DNA of 64,000 nt. It comes from Planctomycetota bacterium (lineage in GTDB: Bacteria; Planctomycetota; UBA1135; UBA2386). Each line of letters opens with the position of its first letter. Positions within the stretch are counted from its first letter, which is position 1. Under the pieces are notes generated by a model, which ran no database searches, was not told the origin of the DNA, and saw nothing but the letters and a program-made list of their open reading frames with translations. The translations under genes and the position numbers were made by a program. Location: contig JACRLW010000071.1 of the NCBI GenBank assembly GCA_016235155.1, positions 20,258 to 84,257 of the forward strand, in the 5' to 3' direction. Shown here piece after piece: positions 7,438 through 15,510 of this stretch.

Positions 7438-8622
7438 TCAGTGCGCGACGCGATGCAGCATGAGCACTTCCATGCTTCCCGAGCGCCCCTGTCGAACACG
7501 GTGGTACCACTTCCTGTTATGCACGCACCGTTGGATTCTCGTGGGCTCGCCTGACGGTAGCCGCAGAGGCTCGAACCCGGCTCGCTCCATCATCTCTTCG
7601 TATCGCGGCACCTGGGTGTCAGCGTCGGAGAACCCAACCAGCTGGGCGACGACAGCCTTCGGGTCGATCACACAACGAACGGAGGAGAACGCTCCTTCCA
7701 TTGTCTCGAAGTAGTTCGAAATGCCCGTGGGCGTCCTGCTTCCTGCCGTGTAGTAGCTTGCTGGCGAGCCATCCTGCAGGCCAGCGATATGGTAGGGTGC
7801 AGCAGTCTCTCTCCTTCCTTTGTACTGCCATCGGTGGTAAAGGACATGCACCCCGGGGTAGGGTGGTGATGTCAAGACGAGCTTCGGCTGGCAGTCCATG
7901 CGCATCAGTGCCCCGTGCTCATCAATCCCGACGCTTGATCGGTTGAGCAGCACCCTTCGGCCACGGATCTTGTTCTTCGCAACGCCTGCGTGTCGACATG
8001 ACATGGCGAGGTCATCCAATCCCGCGATCATCTGCTCGCCAAGGATGCGGAGCTGCTCGACGAGTCGCCTCTGTGAAGGAACCTGAGCCTCTCTGCAATC
8101 AAGCGCCCACTGTCCCAGACGCAGGATGAGGCAACGGGCGAACGCTTCCTGTCGTCGCTTGCTCAGTAGGCCGACGAGGAGCAACGCTGCGGACACAAAC
8201 CGATCGAGGCATGCCGGCATGTTGTGCACGCGCATCGGCGGAATGCGCGAAGCGAGCGACCCTGACAAGATCAGACACGCGTCATCCAGCCATCCGCGAA
8301 GCGACACCTCATCTGCCGAGCTCAGCGGCGATGTACGGACCTCGGTGACGAAGTGGGCCAGGGCGTTGATGTCCACGCCGATCATCCTTCGGCCCACGGC
8401 AAGTCCTTCGACGATCGACGTGCCTCCCCCCATGAACGGATCGAGCACCCAGTCGTTCGGCCTGCTCAGGAGCTCGATAATCGTGCGTGCGATCTCAGGC
8501 GAGAACCGAGCAGGGTAGTGGTAGAAGTCGTGCGTGAGCCCGTTGATGTAGCTCCCGGACGCCAGGCTCTCTTGAAGCCGTTGGAGGTCAGGGACGCCCC
8601 GGCTCAGGACCGCGTGCGCCAT
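7438..8622 (-). CDS. DNA methyltransferase (N6-adenine or N4-cytosine type)
   Basis: A 394-residue protein from the ATG at 8622, chosen because AAGAGG lies upstream and the conserved region starts just after it. An in-frame ATG at 8817 would add 65 poorly protein-like residues and overlap the divergent gene. The SAM-binding motif I is VLDPFMGGGTSIVEG (about residues 57-71). The catalytic motif IV is LVLTSPPYPG (about 249-258). The order I then IV, with about 180 residues between, fits an alpha- or gamma-class amino-methyltransferase. The ThDFYHYPARFSP lead-in is typical of the family. No restriction endonuclease is adjacent, so it may be an orphan or part of a defence module with the divergent ATPase. 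Confidence 0.85.
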   Translation of the reverse strand: MAHAVLSRGVPDLQRLQESLASGSYINGLTHDFYHYPARFSPEIARTIIELLSRPNDWVLDPFMGGGTSIVEGLAVGRRMIGVDINALAHFVTEVRTSPLSSADEVSLRGWLDDACLILSGSLASRIPPMRVHNMPACLDRFVSAALLLVGLLSKRRQEAFARCLILRLGQWALDCREAQVPSQRRLVEQLRILGEQMIAGLDDLAMSCRHAGVAKNKIRGRRVLLNRSSVGIDEHGALMRMDCQPKLVLTSPPYPGVHVLYHRWQYKGRRETAAPYHIAGLQDGSPASYYTAGSRTPTGISNYFETMEGAFSSVRCVIDPKAVVAQLVGFSDADTQVPRYEEMMERAGFEPLRLPSGEPTRIQRCVHNRKWYHRVRQGRSGSMEVLMLHRVAH

Positions 8623-8758
8623 CGAGTGAACCGCCTCTTGGTTGCCAACCGCCAGCCATGGTACCAGCTTGGGCACCCCCGGTTCCACCCTCCCCGAAGG
8701 AAAAACAGCGACGAAGTGAGGTCGCACCAACAACTTGCGTCGAGCCGCCCGTTTTCGC

Positions 8759-8788
8759 TTGATCTTCGCTGTAGAGTGCCTGTAGATT
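8759..8788 (+). promoter_or_regulatory. Predicted promoter giving a possibly leaderless transcript
   Basis: TTGATC, an 18-base spacer and TAGATT lie just before the ATG at 8795. A start site seven bases after the -10 would fall on the A of that ATG. No ribosome binding site is present in between. Leaderless initiation is an inference; an internal ATG at 8804 is the alternative. Confidence 0.4.
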
Positions 8789-8794
8789 CCTGGT

Positions 8795-9430
8795 ATGTCC
8801 AGGATGCGGCGCGCCACAGAAGTCCTTGCCGCAGCCGAGTCCGCGCTGCGTGACTTGATGTCAGAGGGTCTGCGCGAGAAGGCGTACGCGGAGGTGGCTG
8901 AGCTGGCAGGCCTTGCCGACGCACTCGCGAAGTTCCTGAAGGACCGCGGAACGCCGCTGCCAGCGGAACCGGAGGCTCAAGCATTGCCGCACGATGAACT
9001 GCCTCCGGCAACCTCTCCGGCTGCGCCAGCACCTGCACCATCTCGCGGAGCGAGACGACCGCTCGGAAAGCGCGACTTTCCTCGGTTCGAGCGAGACGGT
9101 GACAAGCTCGTGAAGCTCGGATGGTCCAAGAAGAACAGGGCGCAGTACGAGCACAAGGCGCCGCGTCCAGCCGTTGTTGCTGTGGTCCAGCAGATGGCAC
9201 GCGTCGTCAAACCAGATCATGTGTTTGGAATCGAGTCGCTGCTCCCGGTGACCGACGCCGCTGGTGAGGAAGTCCCAGGGTACCAGGTCTACTTGACGAT
9301 GGCGTGGTTGCGCAGCCTTGGCGCCGTGCAGAAGAAAGGGCGTGATGGGTATGTCGTGCGCAAGCATGCCGCCACGAATGGAGCATTCGACGACGTCTGG
9401 GGCCGCGTATCTGCAAAGAGTCTGGGATAG
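8795..9430 (+). CDS. Unknown protein preceding the GHKL ATPase
   Basis: A 211-residue protein in three parts. There is an N-terminal helical segment (residues 1-50, TEVLAAAESALRDLMSEGL), a Pro/Ala-rich linker (about 60-85), and a C-terminal domain of about 120 residues beginning RRPLGKRDFPRFERDGDKLV and ending with a helix-turn-strand pattern (VYLTMAWLRSLGAV, GRDGYVVRKHA). I do not recognise the family; the C-terminal part could be winged-helix-like. It ends eight bases before the ATPase gene, whose ribosome binding site overlaps its stop codon, so the two are coupled. Confidence 0.7.
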   Translation: MSRMRRATEVLAAAESALRDLMSEGLREKAYAEVAELAGLADALAKFLKDRGTPLPAEPEAQALPHDELPPATSPAAPAPAPSRGARRPLGKRDFPRFERDGDKLVKLGWSKKNRAQYEHKAPRPAVVAVVQQMARVVKPDHVFGIESLLPVTDAAGEEVPGYQVYLTMAWLRSLGAVQKKGRDGYVVRKHAATNGAFDDVWGRVSAKSLG

Positions 9431-9438
9431 GAGCCACC

Positions 9439-11970
9439 ATGCAGATCAAGACCAACGAGGAGAAAAGGGACTTTGCGCTCCGGTTGCTCAAGGCAGACCG
9501 CGAGGAGGAGGTGGTGAGGATCCTGGAGGAGGCCGGGTTGTGGGGCGACTCGGCGAGCTGGCGGCTGCTCGGTGACGACGAGAACAACTTCAAGACGGTT
9601 GGAGCCCAGCAGGCGAGGCCTGAACCTGCGCTGGTGGAGAAGCTCATCAACTGCGTCGATGCACGGCTGATGGCAGAGTGTATTCGCGCTGGTGTCGCTC
9701 CGGATAGCACCCAGGCACCGAAGTCGATCAATGAGGCGCGGACTCGGTTCTTCAGCTCAACCAGCAGGACAGAGTTGGCGAAGGGCATCACGATGGCGAT
9801 CACCGGCGCCCGGTCGCAGCAAGACGGCATGCCGTGTCTCACCATCTGCGACACCGGTGAGGGACAAACGCCTGAAAGTGTGCCCGACACGTTCATGTCC
9901 ATCGACAAGAAGAACAAGCTGCGCATCCCATTCGTCCAGGGGAAGTTCAACATGGGCGGCACGGGTGCTCTGCAGTTCTGCGGACGCAAGAAGCTCCAGC
10001 TCCTCATCACGCGCCGCGATCCGAGCATCGCCGCGCAGCAGCGCTCGAAGCACGAGAGCGACGCATGCTGGTCGGTGACCATCCTCCGGCGCGAGACTCC
10101 ACCCGAGGGGCCTGGCCAGGTTCGGAACCCGTACTTCAAGTACCTTGCGCCGGTCGGTGCCGTCGCGACACCTAGCCGAGGGGCTGTCCTCTCCTTCCAC
10201 GCCAAGAGCCTCCCGCTCATGCCAGAGGACAATCGACCCTACACGCGGCACATGGAATGGGGATCCTGCATCAAGCTCTACGAGTACGACGTGCAAGGGT
10301 TCAAGGGTCACATCCTCCGCAAAGGCGGACTGCTGCCGCGACTCGAGATCCTCCTGCCGGAAGTCGCGCTGCCCATCCGGGCGCACGAGTGTCGCGAGGG
10401 GTTCAAGGGTCACGCCGGAAGCTTCGACACGAACCTCGTTGGCCTCCGAGCCCGCCTCGAGGACAGCAAGAGCGACAGCTTGGAGGACGGCTATCCGGCG
10501 TCGCTGACGCTCAACGTCCAGGGCCAACTAATGGTTGCGCGCATCTACGCGTTCAAGGGGGACAACGCCGACAGCTACCGGGCAGACCAGGGAGTCGTCT
10601 TCACCATCAACGGGCAGACGCATGGGTGGTTTCCCAAGTCGTTCTTTGAGCGCAAGGGCGTGAAGATGGGGCGACTCGCCAAGTCCCTGCTCGTGGTTGT
10701 CGACTGCACTGACATCTCCGTCGAGTCGCGCGCGGACCTCTTCAAGAACAGCCGCGACCGACTGAGCGGCGGTAGCCTCCGACGGGACATCGAAGAGGAG
10801 ATGGAGTCGCAGATTGCGAACCACCCCGGGCTTCGGGAGTTGAGGGAACGCAGGCGACGCGAGGAAGTCTCTGAGAAGCTCAGCGAGGCGAAGCCTCTCG
10901 AGGACGTCCTGAGGCAGATCCTGAAGACATCACCGAGCCTTTCCAGACTCTTCCTCCAGGGCCAGCGCCTGAACTCCCCCTACCGGTCCCAGGAAAATGG
11001 GCAGACCTCAGGCGGCCAGGGCGGCACCGAAGGGCACCCTCCGGTTTTCAAGGGAAAGCGTCACCCCACGTTTTTCCACTTCGAGAAGCACAAGCCAGGG
11101 GAGGCGCTTCAGCGCACGACCGAGCACGGCCGCAGATGCAGGTTCCGGTTCGTCACGGACGTCGAGAACGATTACTTCAGCAGAGACCGAGAACGAGGGC
11201 GGTACCATGTCGAGGTCGTTGACGGTCCACTTGAGGGACGGGAACTGACCACGAGCATCAACCTCTTCAACGGTGTCGCGAACTGGAGTGTGACGATCCC
11301 CGAGGACGAGTCCGCGCCAGGCGACGTGTTCGCTCTGCAGTTGACCGTGATGGACGACACGCTCCCCCAGCCATTCGTGAGCATCGCGCACGTGACACTC
11401 GCGGAGAAGTCGGAGAAGCCCGGTGGCAAGACGCATACCAAGAAGGAGAAGGCAACCGGCGACACGCCGGAGACCGACAATGCCGGCGCCGAGAAGGGAG
11501 AAAAGGGCAAAGGTGATGGCGAGCCGCCGACCGGCATTCAAATCCCGCGGATTCACAAGGTGCACAAAGCTGAGTGGAGTGAACGCCAGTTTGACGAGCA
11601 CTCTGCGTGCACCATCATCGAGGAGGGCGACGAGAGCCAGAGTTCCTTCGAGTTCTACGTCAACGTCGACAACGTGTTTCTCAAGACCGACCTGAAGCAA
11701 GGTGACGGTGACCCTGCTGTGGTCGAAGCCAAGTTCGTGTACGGCAACGTCCTCCTCGCCCTTGCGTTGATTCACGATCAGCGATCAACCAGCGGCCGCA
11801 AGCCCAAGGCGCAAGAGGCTGAGGGCAACGAGGATGAACCATCCATCCGCGAACTCGTCGAACGTACGACCAGAGCTGCAGCTCCCTTTCTGGTTCCGAT
11901 GATCGATTACCTCGGCTCACTCGACTCCGATGCGGTGTCGCAGCTCGCCCAGACCGGGGATGAGGAGTGA
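9439..11970 (+). CDS. Large GHKL-type (Bergerat fold) ATPase
   Basis: An 843-residue protein with AGGAG five bases before its ATG. The ATP-binding fold shared by Hsp90, MutL, gyrase B and histidine kinases is clear. The N box has Glu67, Asn71 and Asp74 (VEKLINCVDA), the G1 box is CDTGEG (137-142), and the G2 region is KFNMGGTGAL (169-178). Residues about 180-450 form a transducer-like region. A Gln/Gly-rich linker follows near 515-530, then a beta-rich segment, a Lys/Glu-rich linker (about 655-695) and a final alpha/beta region. There is no kinase or topoisomerase domain. With the divergent methyltransferase it resembles DNA-modification-linked defence loci, but I cannot match a named system. 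Confidence 0.8.
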   Translation: MQIKTNEEKRDFALRLLKADREEEVVRILEEAGLWGDSASWRLLGDDENNFKTVGAQQARPEPALVEKLINCVDARLMAECIRAGVAPDSTQAPKSINEARTRFFSSTSRTELAKGITMAITGARSQQDGMPCLTICDTGEGQTPESVPDTFMSIDKKNKLRIPFVQGKFNMGGTGALQFCGRKKLQLLITRRDPSIAAQQRSKHESDACWSVTILRRETPPEGPGQVRNPYFKYLAPVGAVATPSRGAVLSFHAKSLPLMPEDNRPYTRHMEWGSCIKLYEYDVQGFKGHILRKGGLLPRLEILLPEVALPIRAHECREGFKGHAGSFDTNLVGLRARLEDSKSDSLEDGYPASLTLNVQGQLMVARIYAFKGDNADSYRADQGVVFTINGQTHGWFPKSFFERKGVKMGRLAKSLLVVVDCTDISVESRADLFKNSRDRLSGGSLRRDIEEEMESQIANHPGLRELRERRRREEVSEKLSEAKPLEDVLRQILKTSPSLSRLFLQGQRLNSPYRSQENGQTSGGQGGTEGHPPVFKGKRHPTFFHFEKHKPGEALQRTTEHGRRCRFRFVTDVENDYFSRDRERGRYHVEVVDGPLEGRELTTSINLFNGVANWSVTIPEDESAPGDVFALQLTVMDDTLPQPFVSIAHVTLAEKSEKPGGKTHTKKEKATGDTPETDNAGAEKGEKGKGDGEPPTGIQIPRIHKVHKAEWSERQFDEHSACTIIEEGDESQSSFEFYVNVDNVFLKTDLKQGDGDPAVVEAKFVYGNVLLALALIHDQRSTSGRKPKAQEAEGNEDEPSIRELVERTTRAAAPFLVPMIDYLGSLDSDAVSQLAQTGDEE

Positions 11971-12040
11971 CTTCATGTCCGCTTGCCACCAGAGCACTTA
12001 CATAGAAGGTCAATCTGACCATTCTGTATGTCACCGCTAA

Positions 12041-12240
12041 CACACTCCCGTCCGACGAGACCAGATCCTGGCCCCAACCCGTGACCACCTGTTCGTCAGC
12101 TATGCAAGTGAGGACGCGGCGTTTGCACAGTGGCCCACGCTTCGTCTGACTGCAGCGGGTTACAAGGTCTGGTGCGACCAGATCAAGCTGCTGGGTGGCG
12201 AGTCCTACCCCGTCGATATCGACGCTGCCATATGGACACG
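12041..12240 (+). pseudogene. TIR domain fragment without start codon
   Basis: In the frame open from 12041, translation gives DHLFVSYASEDAAFAQW, LRLTAAGYKVWCDQIKLL and GGESYPVDIDAAI. These are the N-terminal half of a bacterial TIR domain, including the Glu expected for NAD+ cleavage. No ATG, GTG or TTG lies between the upstream stop and the domain. Similarity fades just after DIDAAI, where the sequence passes into a different gene's frame. The second half of the TIR fold and any effector partner are missing. Confidence 0.7.
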
Positions 12241-12873
12241 CAAGTTCCGCTGCAGCAGCTCGTCGATGACTTCGCTCGCTACCTCTACCTGCCGAGGATG
12301 CGAGACCCGGCTGTCGTGGCCGGCGCCGTGCGCGAGGGGCTAGGCCTCATCACCTGGATGAAAGACTCGTTCGCGTTTGCGGATGCGTACGACGAGGCCG
12401 CTGGCCGCTATCAGGGTCTGCGGGGTGGGCGAAACGTCCCAATCCCCGAGACCGACTTTCCTGGCCTACTCGTTCAGTCGGAGGTGGCGAAGAGCCAGCT
12501 CGACAAAGAAGCTATCCCTGAGCCGACTGCCGGCCGATTGACGACATCGGCGCCGCCAGCCGGAGACCCTGCTGCGCCCAACGGCGGAACCGCGGGAGGA
12601 GCGGTCCAGGCCACAACTGCACCCGCCGAGCAACCGAAGCCACGGCGCTTCCACGGCAGCGTGGTTCTCGATGCTGCGCGCGTCGGCCGCGATGCCAGCC
12701 GCATTGCCGACGAGGTCATCTCGCACCTGGCCGGCCTTGTGGGCGCCAAGGTCCGCGTGACGCTTGAGGTTGAGGCTGAGGTCGGTAACGGGGTGCCCGA
12801 CAACGTGGTGAGAACGGTCACCGAGAACAGCCGCACGTTGAAGTTCACCGACCACGGCTTCGAGACAAGCTGA
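12232..12873 (+). pseudogene. C-terminal remnant of a DUF499-type ATPase, fused out of frame to the TIR fragment
   Basis: A 213-codon frame from an ATG encodes VPLQQLVDDFARYLYLPR, GLITWMKDSFAFADAYDEA and GRYQGLRGG. After a Pro/Ala/Gly-rich linker it continues RFHGSVVLDAARVGRDASRI and ends NVVRTVTENSRTLKFTDHGFE. This is what I recall as the C-terminal quarter of large DUF499 ATPases found in modification and defence loci. The AAA+ part is absent. A deletion apparently joined the TIR gene to it near 12232. It might still be translated as a small protein. Confidence 0.65.
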
Positions 12874-13138
12874 CCCCCAACCAACCGCGACTGACGCGCT
12901 ACGTCGTCCTCCGTTGTTGGTGGTGCCCATGCCACATGAGCCTTCGCCGCGACAGCTGCCACCGCAACTCCCAGCAACGCAACGCCGTTGTCGCTCGATT
13001 GTCGCTAGTCGTGGTTCCTTCCCGGTCCTGAGGCGTCCGAGGCCGTCCATCGATGGTTCGTCGGAAGCTCATACCCACGACTAGGTTACGCTCGTTCAGG
13101 CGTTCAACGTCCGAACCTGACCGACACCTCTCCGACAC

Positions 13139-13180
13139 TTCCTAAACCGGGGGTCGTGGGTTCGAATCCCGCCGGGCGTG
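13139..13180 (+). other. 3' fragment of tRNA-Arg(CCT): attachment site (att) at the island's right end
   Basis: The segment folds as tRNA positions 32-73. Anticodon loop is TTCCTAA (anticodon CCT), 3' anticodon stem ACCGG, variable loop GGGTC. The T-arm GTGGG-TTCGAAT-CCCGC pairs fully (one G-T), and the acceptor strand CGGGCGT plus discriminator G follow. The sequence before it (CCGACAC) cannot pair with the anticodon stem, so this is not an intact tRNA. A tRNA 3' end duplicated by integration is the standard explanation. Confidence 0.75.
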
Positions 13181-13208
13181 ATCGAAGGGCGCGCCTCGCG
13201 CCGACTGC

Positions 13209-14012
13209 TCAGACCCGGCGATCGGGGCGCCGCGGCTCGGGACGCTTCTCGTGCTCGCCGCCCTCATCGCCGTCCTCGCGCTCGCGACCTTCGCCGCGTT
13301 CGCGGAGTCGGCCGCGGAACTGTTCGAGGCGATCGCGGGCGGCGTCGAGCCGCTCACCGGCAAAGCCGCGCGCACCGGGTCGAGCCTGATCGGGTCGATT
13401 CCCGCCGCGGCCCGGCATGCCGCGGCCCGCGGCATCGGGACCACCGCGCATCGCACCCATGCGGCGCATGATCTGGCTGCGCATCGCGCGTTGCATCTTC
13501 ATGCGCATCTGCATGCGCATGCGGATCCCGGGCGGCACTCCCTCGTGGCCGGGACCGCCGGCGCGCGGACCCTGCTGGCCGCGACCCTTCTGGCCGGGGC
13601 CCTGCTGCCCTGGCCCCTTCTTTCCCGGGCCCTTCTTGCCGGGGCTCTTCTGTTCGGGGCCCTTCTGATCGGGGCCTCGCGGGCCGCGACCCTTCTCGCC
13701 GCGATCCTGCGGCGGCCCGCGACGCTCGCCGCGTTCGCCCTGCGGCGCTCGATCCTGAGGCCGACCCTGCGCACCGAGTTCATCGAGGCGGCGGCGGGCT
13801 TCGTCGAGCCGGGCCTTGGCCTCTTCCACGCGCGCGCGCATGCGCTCGAGCATCTCGTCGCGGTTCGGCGCCGCATCGCGATCGCGCGCCGGTCGCTCCT
13901 CACCCTTGACGGGCGGGCGGGCGCGACGCTCGGGCGCGACATCGTCCTGGGCGACCAGGGTCGGGGTTGCTGCACCGAAGATCATCAGCAGGCAGGCAAG
14001 TCGAGTTCTCAT
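13209..14012 (-). CDS. Secreted, highly charged low-complexity protein with Gly-Pro-Gln/Lys and Met/Arg-rich tracts
   Basis: A 267-residue protein beginning MRTRLACLLMIFGAATPTLVAQ, a clear signal peptide. Residues about 50-85 form a charged coiled-coil segment (ERMRARVEEAKARLDEARRR). Then come about 45 residues of repeated GPGKKGPGQQGPGQKG-like hexads. Next is a Met/Arg-rich helix (RMRMQMRMKMQRAM...), and finally an Arg/Gly/Glu-rich tail. It resembles the disordered secreted proteins frequent in planctomycetes; the Met tract could bind metal, which is speculation. It is the first host gene after the island and points toward the att site. Confidence 0.65.
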   Translation of the reverse strand: MRTRLACLLMIFGAATPTLVAQDDVAPERRARPPVKGEERPARDRDAAPNRDEMLERMRARVEEAKARLDEARRRLDELGAQGRPQDRAPQGERGERRGPPQDRGEKGRGPRGPDQKGPEQKSPGKKGPGKKGPGQQGPGQKGRGQQGPRAGGPGHEGVPPGIRMRMQMRMKMQRAMRSQIMRRMGAMRGGPDAAGRGMPGRGGNRPDQARPGARGFAGERLDAARDRLEQFRGRLRERGEGREREDGDEGGEHEKRPEPRRPDRRV

Positions 14013-14288
14013 GGCGTTCACTCTTCGTCGGGAAACTCTTTTGGGAGACTCTGTCGGGTGGTGTTCGAGTCGAGGCGGCACGAACGGGTCGGTCCGAATG
14101 CTGTCCACTCGTCGCAACCGACCGTTCGGCATCTCCCGTCGCGCCGGTCCATCCGATTGCGCGTCAAGCTCGACCGCGCGGAGTGTCGAATCCCGCGACG
14201 ACGCCCCGCTGCGACCGCGACGTTCGATCGCGCACGGCGCGGCGGCTAACGTGTTCGCCCCGCCGTCCGGCTCGCGCCGCCGTCCCCG

Positions 14289-15506
14289 ATGAACATCGCC
14301 ATCCTGAGCTACGAGTACCCGCCCGACACCGGCTTCGGCGGGATCGGCACCTACTCGTGGTACCAGGCCCGCGCGATGGCGAAGTTGGGACACTCGGTAC
14401 ACGTCTTCGCGGGCTCGTTGAAGCCGGGCATCCACCACAGCGAGCACGAAGGCGTGCGCGTCACGCGCATCCAGAAGAAGAACTGGCTGCATCGACTCGT
14501 GCAGGGGATGCGAGATCGCCGGCTGTGGTGGGCGACGAACCGCATCGAGACGGCGTACGGCGCCTACTACGCGCTTCGCAAGGCGCTCGACAAGGAGACC
14601 TTCGACATCGTCGAGTTCCCCGAGTGCGGCGCGGACGGGATGCTCGCGACCACGCTGCTCGACATCCCGTCGGCGATCAAGTTCCACAGCCCGGCGCGGC
14701 TGATCATGAACATCTACGACACGCGGCGGCTCGATCGCGAGTTGACGGCGTTCGTGGAGCAGCTCGCGATCAACCAGTGCACGGTGCGGACCTCGTGCTC
14801 GCAGTTCGTCGCCGACGAAGTGCGCGCCAAGATGCACGTGCGCAAGCCGATCCACGTCGTGCCGAACGGGATCGACCTGGACCTCTTCGACCGCGACGAA
14901 GGCGTCGACGCCACGGCGCGCTTCGGGCTGCCGCAGAAGGACGCGATCACCGTCTTCTTCGCGAACCGGCTCGAGGAGCGGAAGGGCATCCATCTCGTGC
15001 GCGACATGTGCTTCCACGTGATGCGGAAGTACCCGAACGTCCACTTCGCGTTCGCGGGCGCCGACCTGTTCGGCTTCATGGAGAAGCAGATCAAGCCGTT
15101 CATCGAGAAGAACGGCCTGCAGAAGCGCTTCCACTACTTCGGCAAGCTGCAGCTCGCCGAGGTCCGCGCGATCCTCAAGCGCGTCGACGTGTTCCTCATC
15201 CCGAGCCTGTGGGAGAACGCGCCGTATTCCTGCCTCGAAGCGATGTCGGCCGGACGCGCGATCGTCTCGTCGGACTGCGGCGGCATGCCGGAACTGATCC
15301 AGGACGGCGTCAACGGCCTGATCGCGACGAGCAACGATGCGCCGTCCTTCATCCGCGCCCTCGAGCGCCTGGTCGAGGACCGGGCCCTCCGCGAGCGGCT
15401 CGGCGCCGAAGCGCGTCGCACCGTCGAGCGGCGCTTGACCGACGTCGCGATCGCGCGCCAGGCCGCCGACCTCTACACGCGCGAGATCGCTGCCGCCCGG
15501 CACTAG
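14289..15506 (+). CDS. Glycosyltransferase family 4 (GT-B fold)
   Basis: A 405-residue protein beginning MNIAILSYEYPPDTGFGGIGTY, the N-terminal nucleotide-sugar glycosyltransferase pattern with the Gly-Gly loop. The C-terminal half has FFANRLEERKGIHLV and SLWENAPYSCLEAMSAG, the Glu-x7-Glu signature of retaining GT4 enzymes. It should transfer a sugar onto a growing envelope or exopolysaccharide on the cytoplasmic side of the membrane. It opens a run of glycosyltransferase genes, and the next gene starts four bases after its stop. Confidence 0.9.
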   Translation: MNIAILSYEYPPDTGFGGIGTYSWYQARAMAKLGHSVHVFAGSLKPGIHHSEHEGVRVTRIQKKNWLHRLVQGMRDRRLWWATNRIETAYGAYYALRKALDKETFDIVEFPECGADGMLATTLLDIPSAIKFHSPARLIMNIYDTRRLDRELTAFVEQLAINQCTVRTSCSQFVADEVRAKMHVRKPIHVVPNGIDLDLFDRDEGVDATARFGLPQKDAITVFFANRLEERKGIHLVRDMCFHVMRKYPNVHFAFAGADLFGFMEKQIKPFIEKNGLQKRFHYFGKLQLAEVRAILKRVDVFLIPSLWENAPYSCLEAMSAGRAIVSSDCGGMPELIQDGVNGLIATSNDAPSFIRALERLVEDRALRERLGAEARRTVERRLTDVAIARQAADLYTREIAAARH

Positions 15507-15510
15507 CCCG

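Larger units (their letters stand above)
1..13180. mobile_element. Right-hand part of an integrated genomic island ending at a tRNA-Arg attachment site
   Basis: This segment carries typical accessory genes: DNA polymerase, DUF932, PLD-like, a ubiquitin-like conjugation operon, a DNA methyltransferase, a GHKL ATPase and TIR/DUF499 remnants. It is visibly lower in G+C and uses more A/T-ending codons than everything after it. It stops at a 3' tRNA-Arg(CCT) fragment, the usual scar of tyrosine-recombinase integration. The left end, the integrase and the intact tRNA should lie upstream of this window. That it is one island is an inference; nested insertions are possible. Confidence 0.7.

Noticed and set aside
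6868-7554. Plus-strand open frame of 228 codons over the small protein and methyltransferase end
   Set aside because: Its translation shows no coherent domain, and it lies antisense to two better-supported genes.
12130-12231. Extending the DUF499 remnant upstream to the GTG at 12130
   Set aside because: That stretch is the TIR fragment read in the wrong frame; homology to DUF499 begins only after 12232.
13081-13138. Whether the upstream bases complete an intact tRNA
   Set aside because: The bases 5' of the anticodon loop cannot form the anticodon or D arms, so only a 3' fragment is present.
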